In this document: piece after piece, positions 44,001-52,126 of the stretch
Layout of the letters: every line of letters begins with the position of its first letter
Numbering within the stretch: position 1 is the stretch's first letter
The notes under the pieces: generated by a model
The model's database searches: none
What the model saw: only the letters and a program-made list of their open reading frames with translations
What the model was told of the DNA's origin: nothing
Source: JAJRVM01 sp963700515
GTDB taxonomy: Bacteria > Planctomycetota > Planctomycetia > Pirellulales > Pirellulaceae
Direction of reading: 5' to 3'
NCBI GenBank assembly: GCA_963700515.1
Contig: CAVOXY010000042.1
Location: 496,001-560,000 of the forward strand
Length of the DNA: 64,000 nt
Made by a program: the position numbers and the translations under genes

Positions 44001-44714
44001 AGTTTCGCGACTCACGGCCAGGACGTGAGCGTCCGCCAAGTCTCCCTGAAAGTTGAAATACGACTCGTCCACCAAATCAATCTTGGACGGCAAGGAGGCG
44101 GTAATGGCGTCAGCTGGAGCAACGATCTCCAGTTGAACCGGGCCATGTCGGAACTCGGTTGCTGGCTGTTTGGCGGCTCCAATCACCTGGGCCAATGCCG
44201 GCGACTCCTGCCACATCGCCAGGTGCACGACGACGAATCCACCACCGCGCTCGAGAAACGCCTGGAGGCTGGCGATCATCTCCGCATCCCAGGACGGGGC
44301 ACAGTTCATCACGATCAAATCAGCTGTTTGCCATTGCTGGGGTGTTGGCTTGATCCAGGCGGTACTGACGGTCACGTTCTTCGCGCCGGCCAGGTCCGTT
44401 TCACTGACCGGCAGCGGGGCGCCGTATGTGTTCAGGATCGGTTCGTCACCTTCCTGTTTGCCGCCCAGTAAGACTTTCCAGCGACGCTGCCACAGCGGAT
44501 AGTCATGTTCATTGAGCCCATGGTCTTTGGGCCCAGCGAGCAGCACAACACGCAGTGGACGATCTGTGCTGCCGGCGGGCGCCGCCAACAACATGGATTC
44601 CACGACGCTGCGGTCCCGCAGTTGCGGCATCGGCTGCTGTGCCTTGGCCGTATCTACAAGGATTGAGCAGATACCGATCAACAGGACAACGTCCCGGCAG
44701 TTGATTCTACGCAT
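41054..44714 (-). CDS. Large secreted ThuA - LamG-like - HEAT-repeat protein, one frame break
   Basis: About 1220 residues after joining two frames. The start at 44714 gives a signal peptide (CRDVVLLIGICSILVDTAKA). Domains in order: ThuA-like (residues about 45-300; GPKDHGLNEHDYPLWQRRW, FLERGGGFVVVHLAM, VPGHYMWTFDDPVFRLLLLRG); a concanavalin/LamG-like domain (about 340-560; AIRFDGRDDVLSC, RIGARYYFQNQATGFVHADIAEILLY); and HEAT repeats to the end (for example VTPLARLLQDPERSGPALAALQRI and ILPTVLTAQSEQDPALRDAAVRALANW). The frame breaks at about 41878, after ALIRAI, and resumes RDRRSRLAGPALLDLAAAQHG, explained by one extra base. The ThuA part is a paralogue of the protein at 4540. The role is unknown, possibly polymer binding and assembly outside the cytoplasm. 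The Gfo/Idh/MocA gene lies upstream on the same strand. Confidence 0.75.
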
Positions 44715-44865
44715 TGTGGCAGTCTTTTCTGTTGTTGTCTTTCCGGGTGGCATAAGCGAAGAACTTCAGCGAGCTTCCCTGGCATAAGGGATCAGCAACG
44801 ACAAACCCTTCACTGTTCGGGCGATCCTCGCTCGGTTCTAGCAGGCGGTGTTCTTGGCACGAAAT

Positions 44866-46235
44866 TCAAGCTCCCAAAGATCGGCCATACGCAGCACGCA
44901 TGGGGCAAGCGAGGAGACGATTCGCTTCACCATCGTCAATGAACACTTCCGACAGCGGATCCCAGTGAAGTGTTCGGCCAAGCACCATGCCGATGGTGGC
45001 GATATTGCACAGGGTGGTGGAACGGTGGGCGACCTCTACCGGCGCATGTGGATCTTGTCGCGAGCGGATGCAGTCCACCCAGTTCTGGAAGTGGTCGGCT
45101 GTCGTGTTGGGCACGTCCATCGCCGGCGCGTCATGTTCCACCAATTGCCGCAGGGAACCTGGAGTTGTATCCAGTCGTCCGCCACGCCATACAAAAATAC
45201 TCCCTTCACTCCCCTCGAACCGAACGCCGAATTTGTGTCGTCCATAGGCATCGCCATGAATTTCCTGGATCCTTCGCGGATCGATTCCAGCACCGCGCGA
45301 CCAGCCTCCATCCATCACGTCGGTACAGATCATCGTGACACCGTCGGCATAGTCGAAATCGACTCGATAGTGGATCGGTGTGTCATACAACCCGTCTGTC
45401 GGAAAGATGGCTGCGGAGCGGACGGTGGTCGGTCCCGTATCGTCCGTACCATGTCCATGTTGGCCACTATCGAGATGATGCACTCCCCATCCGGCGATAT
45501 AACCGACGCAATAGTCGGAGATGAAGTACCAGCTGTGCGGGCCGAAGCAGCGGCGGGACGTGAAGGGAGCCCAGGGGGCAGGTCCAAGCCACAGGTCGTA
45601 ATCAAAACCATCCGGCACCGGCTCGATCTTCTGAGGTGGAATCTGTGTGCCGCTGGGCAAGCCTAGCCGAATCGTTTGAAGTTGTCCCGAGGTAACCGCC
45701 ACGGATCAGTTCGCGAGCCGCATTGAAGGCCCATTCCGATCGATGCTGCGTTCCGTGCTGCAGGATGACCCCATTGCGCCGCACAGCTTGGACGACCGCT
45801 TGTCCCTCGGCGACCGTGTGCGTGAGCGGCTTTCTGGCAGTAAATATCCTTGCCTTGCTCGGCTGCCGCAATGGTGATCAGAGCATGCCAGTGGTCCGGT
45901 GCCGCGATGTAGACGGCGTCGATGTCGCGGCGGGCAAGCAGTTCTCGATAGTCGTTGTAAGTCTGGCAGTCGTGGTTGCCGTACTTTTCATCGATTAGCC
46001 GTTTGCCGTTGTCGCGGCGATCACGCTGTACATCGCAGACGGCAAGCATTCGCGTGTGAGGATTGTACAGACCGGTCTCCCAAGCGAACCCCAACCCGAT
46101 CGATGCCATCGGTATCTGCTCGCTCGGTGGCACTGCACCATTTCGTCCCAGGACATGAGCGGGGATGATCAGCGGAGCGGCCAGCGCCGCCGCGGTCCCC
46201 TTCACGAAAGTCCGTCGCGACAGTTTCCCGACCAT
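44866..46235 (-). CDS. Gfo/Idh/MocA oxidoreductase with TAT signal, two frame breaks
   Basis: An NAD(P)-dependent sugar oxidoreductase family member of about 456 residues after joining. The start at 46235 has AGGG 8 bases upstream and yields the twin-arginine signal SRRTFVKGTAAALAAPLIIPAHVLG, so it is likely exported folded with its cofactor. The Rossmann part has DIDAVYIAAPDHWHALITIAAAEQGKDIYCQKP (the usual EKP is QKP here). Frame changes occur at about 45832 (resuming PLTHTVAEGQAVVQAVRRNG) and at about 45690 (resuming QLQTIRLGLPSGTQIPP), each as one extra base. The C-terminal domain contains WGVHHLDSGQHGHG, with the conserved His expected near the active site. Substrate unknown. It precedes the ThuA-LamG-HEAT gene on the same strand. 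Confidence 0.8.
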
Positions 46236-46298
46236 GGTGGCAACCCTCATGTGCATCGTTTACCGTGTCGTCCACACGAACTGACTGCGGGCGTAACG

Positions 46299-46463
46299 GT
46301 CATTGGTCATTGGTCATTGGTCATTGGGAATTGGGAATTGGGAATTGGGAATTGGGTACTTGTCGGTTTTGAGTTTCGAGGTCCTACGTGCCCTGGACGT
46401 TGCACGACGTGGCGAGTCAGCCAATAACAAGTAACTAATGACCAATGACCAATGACCAATGAC
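46299..46463. repeat. GGTCATT/AATGACC heptamers in inverted arrangement with GGGAATT heptamers
   Basis: Four copies of GGTCATT (46299-46326) run into four copies of GGGAATT/GAATTGG (to about 46356). Four copies of AATGACC, the exact complement of the first block, lie at about 46437-46463. The two outer blocks could pair over 27 bases. It is intergenic, between the Gfo/Idh/MocA gene start and the end of the GH-A-like gene. Confidence 0.8.
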
Positions 46464-46520
46464 AAGAATCCCTATTACGGGCAGGCCCGCATTACGTCTG
46501 TGGGCCGAATGAGTGCTGTC

Positions 46521-47945
46521 CTACGGCGACGCCTTGACAATTGCAGCCGTCCAGTTTCCTTTACCTGGAGCCTTGATGGGAACGACGGCATCTCCGTCGA
46601 CGATTTCTTCCTTGTCCCATTGGCCACTGGCGATGTTGATCCATTTCACCTGATAACGACCGGCATGTTGGCGCAGATCGAGCGTCACGGCACCTCCGCC
46701 GGTGAAATAGATCGCGTAGAGCCATCCGGGTTTCGCGGCCAGGTATGCTTCGTTCTCCTCGCGTTCGCCCAGCAGTTGGTTGGCTGGCTCAACATCCCAG
46801 AGGGGGATCAGCGATTCCAGTTTTCGTGCTGCGCGGAGGGAGGCGATGGCCGGTTCGGACAATCCCAGACCGGAGTCGGGGCGGTGAAACCGGGCTGAAG
46901 CGGCGCCGCCGATCACGTGCCGCCACCAGCGTTCCAGTCCATCTTGCGAGTTGCCAAAACGGCCTCCATCTGCCCCATACGTCTTGACCGTATTCAACGG
47001 GCGGGGACTGGCGGCGATGTGCTGACGAACCCACTGGAAATTGTCCCAGTGTACCTGCCCTTTTCGCTGGTTGTTCTGTGAAACGTCCGCGAAATCATAA
47101 CGTTCTGGATGGTCCAGGGTCCGGCGGTGACGCTCGGCCGTCAGATCCCAGTCATCCCACATCTCCGTCACGCAGACTTGCGTCCCCGCCTCCTTCGCCT
47201 TCTGCTTGATATACTCGGCCCAATAAGCTCCCCATTGCTCGGCACCCGAAGTCTCATTATCCATGCAATAGAGCACGTGGTTGTACTGAAGCGAATACGA
47301 TAGCATCTTGTCGACAAATCGCTGCTGGTACGGCAGCACGATTTTGTTGTTCTTCTGCGGCGGCGTTGTGAAGAAGAAGGGTTGGTCATTTTGCCCCGGA
47401 TGGTTCGGGTACTTGTGGGAAAATCCCGACTCCTTGAACGTGTAGTTCACATTGTTCTTCGGGTTGTATGGATGCAGTAGCCAGCGATCGTTACCGCCGC
47501 TATCACTGAAATCGAAACGGTCCCAGACTTCGATCTGCACGATGATGGCCCGCTCGTGGGTCCATCGGAGTAGATTCTCGAACCGCTGCCAATACTCGTC
47601 GTTCCATTGCTTGAGATCGTATTTGCCGTCGGGGCGGCGGAGATAGGCGTAGATTTCGAAATCGTGGTCCGGACGATCACTCATCGTGTTGCGGATGTAA
47701 TTGCCGCCGGCTGCCTTGATTTCGTCAAGATGTTGTTGCAGATCGGGGATCTGAAACAGGCTGTCGTCTTTGCTGCCGCCCAACAGCAGTACCGGTTGTC
47801 CCTGATACTGCCAATATGATTGGTTCTGCGGGAAAGGGCGAATTCTTGCGGGGTCGGGCTCCTGAGCCGCAAGGTTACTGGCCGTCAGGCTGCTCCAGAG
47901 GATGGCACAAGCGGTCATTGCCAGGAGCATGGTCGAACACTTCAT
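46521..47945 (-). CDS. Secreted GH-A-clan-like glycoside hydrolase, unassigned family
   Basis: A 474-residue exported protein with a signal peptide (MLLAMTACAILWSSLTASNLAA). The body resembles a TIM-barrel glycoside hydrolase of clan GH-A type: the first strand LDEIKAAGGNYIRNTMSDRP, then IVQIEVWDRFDF, and NHVLYCMDNETSGAEQWGAYW, where N-E is placed like the acid/base pair after strand 4, and VCVTEMWDDWDL as the possible nucleophile region. The C-terminal about 90 residues look like a small beta-sandwich (AIYFTGGGAVTLDLRQHAGRYQVKWIN) of the 'putative collagen-binding domain' type. Substrate unknown. Two tandem 17-bp repeats lie just upstream of the start and may be regulatory. Confidence 0.65.
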   Translation of the reverse strand: MKCSTMLLAMTACAILWSSLTASNLAAQEPDPARIRPFPQNQSYWQYQGQPVLLLGGSKDDSLFQIPDLQQHLDEIKAAGGNYIRNTMSDRPDHDFEIYAYLRRPDGKYDLKQWNDEYWQRFENLLRWTHERAIIVQIEVWDRFDFSDSGGNDRWLLHPYNPKNNVNYTFKESGFSHKYPNHPGQNDQPFFFTTPPQKNNKIVLPYQQRFVDKMLSYSLQYNHVLYCMDNETSGAEQWGAYWAEYIKQKAKEAGTQVCVTEMWDDWDLTAERHRRTLDHPERYDFADVSQNNQRKGQVHWDNFQWVRQHIAASPRPLNTVKTYGADGGRFGNSQDGLERWWRHVIGGAASARFHRPDSGLGLSEPAIASLRAARKLESLIPLWDVEPANQLLGEREENEAYLAAKPGWLYAIYFTGGGAVTLDLRQHAGRYQVKWINIASGQWDKEEIVDGDAVVPIKAPGKGNWTAAIVKASP

Positions 47946-47957
47946 GGTATGCCTCGT

Positions 47958-47991
47958 CGTAGTGATGTCACGGACGTAGTGATGTCACGGA
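47958..47991 (-). promoter_or_regulatory. Two tandem 17-bp repeats upstream of the GH-A-like gene (candidate operator)
   Basis: CGTAGTGATGTCACGGA occurs twice without mismatch and without a gap, 13-46 bases upstream of the ATG at 47945. Each copy contains the dyad GTGA-TG-TCAC. Location and repetition fit a binding site for a regulator in the leader or promoter of this gene; no regulator family is recognised. Confidence 0.45.
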
Positions 47992-48124
47992 GAGATGGCC
48001 CTATTTTCCCATAGTGGTGGAGTAGCGTGCAACCTGGTGCCTGCCGAATTCGGGGGCTGTACTCGATCATCCTGATGCTGGACAATGGGCGAACTTCATT
48101 TGCCGGCATACAGGAGTAATTGTG

Positions 48125-49229
48125 ATGGCGCAGAAGCAGGGATCTCCGCGGGAAGACGACTATGCCATTAGCAAAGCCACTCCCGACCGGAAGATTCGCG
48201 TTCCGGCCCTCCCCTATAAGCCTCCCCGCACCCAACACTACCAGCCGCGGATTGGGGTTATCGGATGTGGTGGGATCATTGCCACGCACCTGGAAGCTTA
48301 TCGTAAGGCCCGGTATCAGGTCGTGGCATTCGCCGATCCGATGGTAGAACGTGCCCAACAATATCGCGACCGATTTTATCGCCGCGCACCAAGTCTTCCG
48401 AACCGCCAGCGAGTTGCTGGAAAGTGCAGACATCGACGTGGTGGACATTGCCACGCACCCGGAAGTCCGCCCTGCCCTGATCATGGAGGCGATACGAGCG
48501 GGCAAGCATGTGCTGAGCCAGAAACCGTTTGTGACTGACTTGAGCGTGGGACGAAAGCTGGTGGCGGCCGCACAGCGGAAGGGTGTCAAGCTGGCGGTCA
48601 ATCAAAACGGTCGCTGGGCCGCGCATGTCAGCTATGCCAGACAGGCTATTGCAGCCGGCTTGATCGGTGACGTAACCAGTGTCGACATGTCGGTACACTG
48701 GGATCACAACTGGGTGGCCGATACGCCCTTCAACAGCGTTGACCATCTACTGCTGTACGACTTTGGCATCCACTGGTTCGACATGTTGCACTGTTATTGT
48801 GGCGGGGTCAAGGCGAAGAATGTCGTGGCTTCGATCTATCGTACGTTGTCGCAACGAGCCAAGCCGCCGTTGTCCGGTCACGCGATCGTCGAGTACCCTC
48901 ACGTGCAGGCTTCGATCGTCTTGCGTGGTGATTCGCTTTGTGGGCCCCAGGATCGCACTGTCATAGTGGGCACGCGAGGGACGTTGATCAGTTGCGGTCC
49001 AAATATCAATCAACAGACCGTGACTCTCTACACGGAAGAAGGGATGGCCGTGCCTCGGCTCACCACCAAGTGGTTTCCCGACGGATTCGACGGGACGATG
49101 TCCGAGTTGTTGTGCGCCATCGAGGATAACCGCGAACCCTACCATTCAGCGCGCGACAATCTCACATCGTTGGCGCTCTGTCTGGCGGCACTCAAAAGCG
49201 CCGACACCGGAAAATCCGTATCGCTCTGA
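48125..49229 (+). CDS. Gfo/Idh/MocA family oxidoreductase, one frame break
   Basis: An NAD(P)-binding oxidoreductase of about 368 residues after joining. The ATG at 48125 has GGAG 8 bases upstream. There is no export signal, so it is cytoplasmic, unlike the TAT-dependent relative at 44866. The Rossmann fold is clear (IGVIGCGGIIATHLEAYRKA, then VVAFADPM). The frame changes at about 48380, after AQQYRDRF, and resumes IAAHQVFRTASELLESADIDVVDIATHPEVRP. SQKPF replaces the usual EKP motif. In the C-terminal domain HWFDMLHCY supplies the conserved His region. The role is probably oxidation, reduction or epimerisation of a sugar derivative. It has its own promoter region on the plus strand. Confidence 0.8.
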
Positions 49230-49527
49230 TCAGCCGGCGGTCCATGCGGACGTGTTGTGTCTCACCGCCATCCGCTGGAACTTGGGGGCCATGGCCGACC
49301 CGAAAATCCAAGCCACCTCCTTTGGGGGTTCCTGTTGGCGAGACATCGGCGCTGTGACAAGTCCTGGAGCTTTGAGGCCCTGTCTGCCTGATCAGTCGGT
49401 ACAATGATTCGTTGCCGCGGGCAGGGATTCGCTGCCGCGTGCGGGCAATAAACCGCTGGTTATGGCGAATCACATCCGTGGGTGAGCGTCCCCTGTTAGG
49501 CAAAAGAGTTCTCCGCAAGTGACCAAG
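49230..49527. other. Intergenic stretch, no gene seen
   Basis: About 300 bases between the oxidoreductase and the ABC transporter genes, both on the plus strand. A promoter for the ABC operon is expected here. Nothing distinctive was identified. Confidence 0.4.
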
Positions 49528-50451
49528 ATGAACAGTGCCGTTGAGTTGAGCCAGGTAACGAAGAGTTTCGGCAAACATGTGGCTGTGGATCATCTGGATC
49601 TGGTCGTCCCCCGGGAACGGTCTACGGCTTCATCGGGCCCAACGGATCGGGAAAGACCACGACGCTCCGGATGATCTTGCGGATTTTCTATCCGGACGAG
49701 GGCCGGGTCAAAGTGCTGGGGGAAGATCGGCTCAGTGCGGCGGACGATCGAGTCAGTTATTTGCCGGAAGAACGCGGACTGTATAAGAAAATGAAAGTCC
49801 GCGACATACTGATGTTCTACGGGCAGTTAAAGGGAATGCGAAATTGCCGAGGGGAGATTGATGACTGGCTCGATCGTCTGGAACTAACCGCCTGGGCCGA
49901 CAAGCGTGTTGAGACGCTTTCGAAAGGCATGTCGCAGAAAGTCCAGTTCATCGCCGCGGTGATTTCCAAGCCGCAACTCATCGTATTGGACGAACCTTTC
50001 AGCGGTTTGGATCCCGGTCAATATGGAAGTCCTGAAGGATGCCGTGCTGTCACTGCGCGAACAAGGGTCGACCGTCATTTTCTCGACGCACGACATGGAT
50101 GTTGCTGAGCGGATGTGCGATACGATCTTTATGATTTGTCGAGGCAAGAAGGTGCTGGACGGCAGTCTGGAGTCGATTCAGGACCAGTACGGCAGTGACA
50201 CGATCCGTATTCGCATGCAGCGAGTGAACGGATCACTTGAGCGGATTGAGGGAGTCCTGCGAGTCAACAGTTACGGTCCGTACAAGGAACTGCGCATGGC
50301 TCCCGAGGCTGACTCGCAGCGAATTCTGCATCAGCTCGTCGGACTGGGGGACATTGAGCATTTCGAACTGGCCCGTCCTTCGCTACACGATATTTTCGTT
50401 CGCATCGCGGGGCCGGAGTCCCAGTCAATCGAGGAAGTAACCCATGCGTAA
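49528..50451 (+). CDS. ABC transporter ATP-binding protein (NatA-like), two frame breaks
   Basis: An ABC-2-type exporter ATPase of about 307 residues after joining. The ATG at 49528 gives MNSAVELSQVTKSFGKHVAVDHLDLVVP. The frame breaks at about 49615 (one base missing in a G run) and resumes GTVYGFIGPNGSGKTTTLRM, which holds the Walker A. The signature is LSKGMSQKVQF and Walker B is LIVLDEPFSGLDP. A second break at about 50020 (one extra base) precedes VNMEVLKDAVLSLREQGSTVIFSTHDMD, with the switch histidine. The C-terminal extension (about 100 residues) is like that of NatA. Its stop overlaps the permease start by eight bases, so the two form a translationally coupled exporter operon. The cargo is unknown. 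Confidence 0.85.
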
Positions 50452-51750
50452 GATTATTGTGATTGCCCGCGCGAATATACGGCGATGGTCGGGTCGAAGG
50501 CGTTTATCCTTAGTATCGCCATTATGCCGGTCTTCATGCTTGGTGGTGCCGTGGTACCGCAACTGCTGAAAGATCGGGTCGACACGAACGAGAAACGGAT
50601 TGTAGTACTCGATGAATCCGGCTCACTCTACGATTCGATGCAAAAAGCGGTTGCCGCGCGAAACGAGTACGCCACGCACGATGCCGAGACGGGCAAGCAG
50701 ATCGCACCGAAATACAAAGTGGAAGCTGGCCTCGCCGGTCCGGTCACGGACGAGTTGCGGCTGAGCCTCTCTGACGAGATTCGCAAGGGAGACCTCTACG
50801 CGTTTGTCGAAATTCCTCCAGACGTGCTGCAGACTCCCGCCGACGGCCAGCCCTCGGTCATGACATTCTATGCCGAGAATACCGCTTTGTCGGATGTCAA
50901 ACGCTGGTTTGAACAGACACTCACAAACATCGTACAGACGCGACGCTTGGAAGCTGCCGGGATCGATCCGACGGTTGTGGATCAATCGAAAGCGGTCACG
51001 GTGCAGGGCCGCGGTCTGTTCGACCGTGCCGCGGATGGTGGCGTTACGAAGGCGCAAGACAGGCAGGAAGTCCTCTCCATTCTGCTCCCACTCGGCATCA
51101 TGATGTTCATGTTCATGATCATTATGATGTCCGCCCAACCGATGCTGGAAAGCGTGTTGGAGGAGAAAACGAACCGTATTGCTGAAGTCTTGCTGGGATC
51201 GGCGACACCCTTGCAGATCATGACGGGGAAACTGTTTGGCAACGTGGCTGGGTCGTTGACAATCGCCACCATCTACCTCAGCGGGGCCTACGGGTTGGCT
51301 CGATATAATGACGTGCTGGATGTGGTGCCGTTTGACATTCTGCCCTGGTTTCTCGTCTACCAAGTCCTCGCCGTGCTCATGTTCAGCTCGCTGTTCATGT
51401 CGATCGGGGCAGCGGTCAATCAGCTGAAGGAAGCTCAGAGCCTGCTGCTGCCGGTTTGGATCTTGATCGTCCTGCCACTCTTCGTGTGGCTCAATATCGT
51501 CCGCGAGCCGACCGGGAGTTTCGCCACTTGGTTCTCCATGATTCCACCCTTCATCCCCATGCTGATGTGTCTGCGGATGAGTGCCACGAGTGCCATTCCC
51601 GCCTGGCAGCCGATCCTGGGACTCGTCCTCTCGCTGGCCACCACGGCACTCTGCGTCTTCGCCGCTAGTCGCGTCTTCCGCATTGGGATGCTCACCCAGG
51701 GCCGCGCACCGAAATTGAACGAAATATTGCGGTGGGCGATTTCGGGATGA
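50444..51750 (+). CDS. ABC-2 type permease (NatB-like), one frame break
   Basis: A membrane subunit of about 436 residues after joining. The ATG at 50444 (MRKIIVIAR) overlaps the ATPase stop. At about 50472 one base is missing and the frame resumes EYTAMVGSKAFILSIAIMPVFML, the usual first helix. A long extracytoplasmic domain follows (residues about 40-200), then five or so transmembrane segments (for example ILLPLGIMMFMFMIIMMSAQ, IATIYLSGAYGLA, YQVLAVLMFSSLFMSIGAAV, LLPVWILIVLPLFVW and LGLVLSLATTALCVFAAS). ESVLEEKTNRIAEVLLGSATP is the typical ABC-2/NatB cytoplasmic loop. With the upstream ATPase it should form an exporter; NatAB-type systems extrude Na+, but others export drugs or lipids. 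Confidence 0.85.
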
Positions 51751-51800
51751 TGGTTGCCTCAAGATAGAGCTCAGGCTCGCTCCGGGCTGGTCTGCCATCC

Positions 51801-51826
51801 AACGTGGCTGCGACGTCTCGTCGCAG
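51801..51826. repeat. Dispersed hairpin repeat, copy 2 (CTGCGACG stem)
   Basis: AACGTGG followed by CTGCGACG-TCT-CGTCGCAG. It matches 3063-3088 at 25 of 26 positions, and the difference falls in the loop. Both copies are intergenic; this one lies just after the ABC permease gene, where it could serve as a transcript end. Confidence 0.75.
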
Positions 51827-52018
51827 TTACGAACATGCGCGCCGGCCGCGCTCGTTGCCGACTAACGCCCTAACGCGGCCGCATCCAAAGTAGCCGTCGG
51901 CTGTCCCGCTCACTTATTTCGATTGGTACGCGTATAAGGAACGAATCGAGAATGCGGCATTCGAAATCAGCAGCACCGTGGTCACCTGGAGCCACTGCCG
52001 CAGTGACCGGCCTCTTCC

Positions 52019-52046
52019 ATTCCGCATTCCGCATTCCGCATTCCGC
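52019..52046. repeat. Four tandem ATTCCGC heptamers
   Basis: Perfect tandem copies of ATTCCGC. Related words (GAATGC-G-GCATTC) occur about 60 bases upstream at 51949-51963. It is of the same style as the heptamer arrays at 33100 and 46299. Confidence 0.8.
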
Positions 52047-52126
52047 ACTCTGCTTTCCCTAATCGTTTCCCTATCCAATAGTCGACTTCACAGGGGTGCG
52101 TGCAGGTTTTCAACCAACACGCTGAG

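Larger units (their letters stand above)
51751..52126. other. Intergenic region with two repeat types
   Basis: It lies downstream of both the ABC permease and the S41 peptidase (convergent). It holds the second copy of the CTGCGACG hairpin repeat (51801-51826) and four tandem ATTCCGC heptamers (52019-52046). No gene is supported. Confidence 0.6.

Noticed and set aside
50623..51798. Minus-strand ORF of 391 residues
   Set aside because: It is antisense to the ABC-2 permease, and its Asp/His-rich composition mirrors complemented hydrophobic codons.
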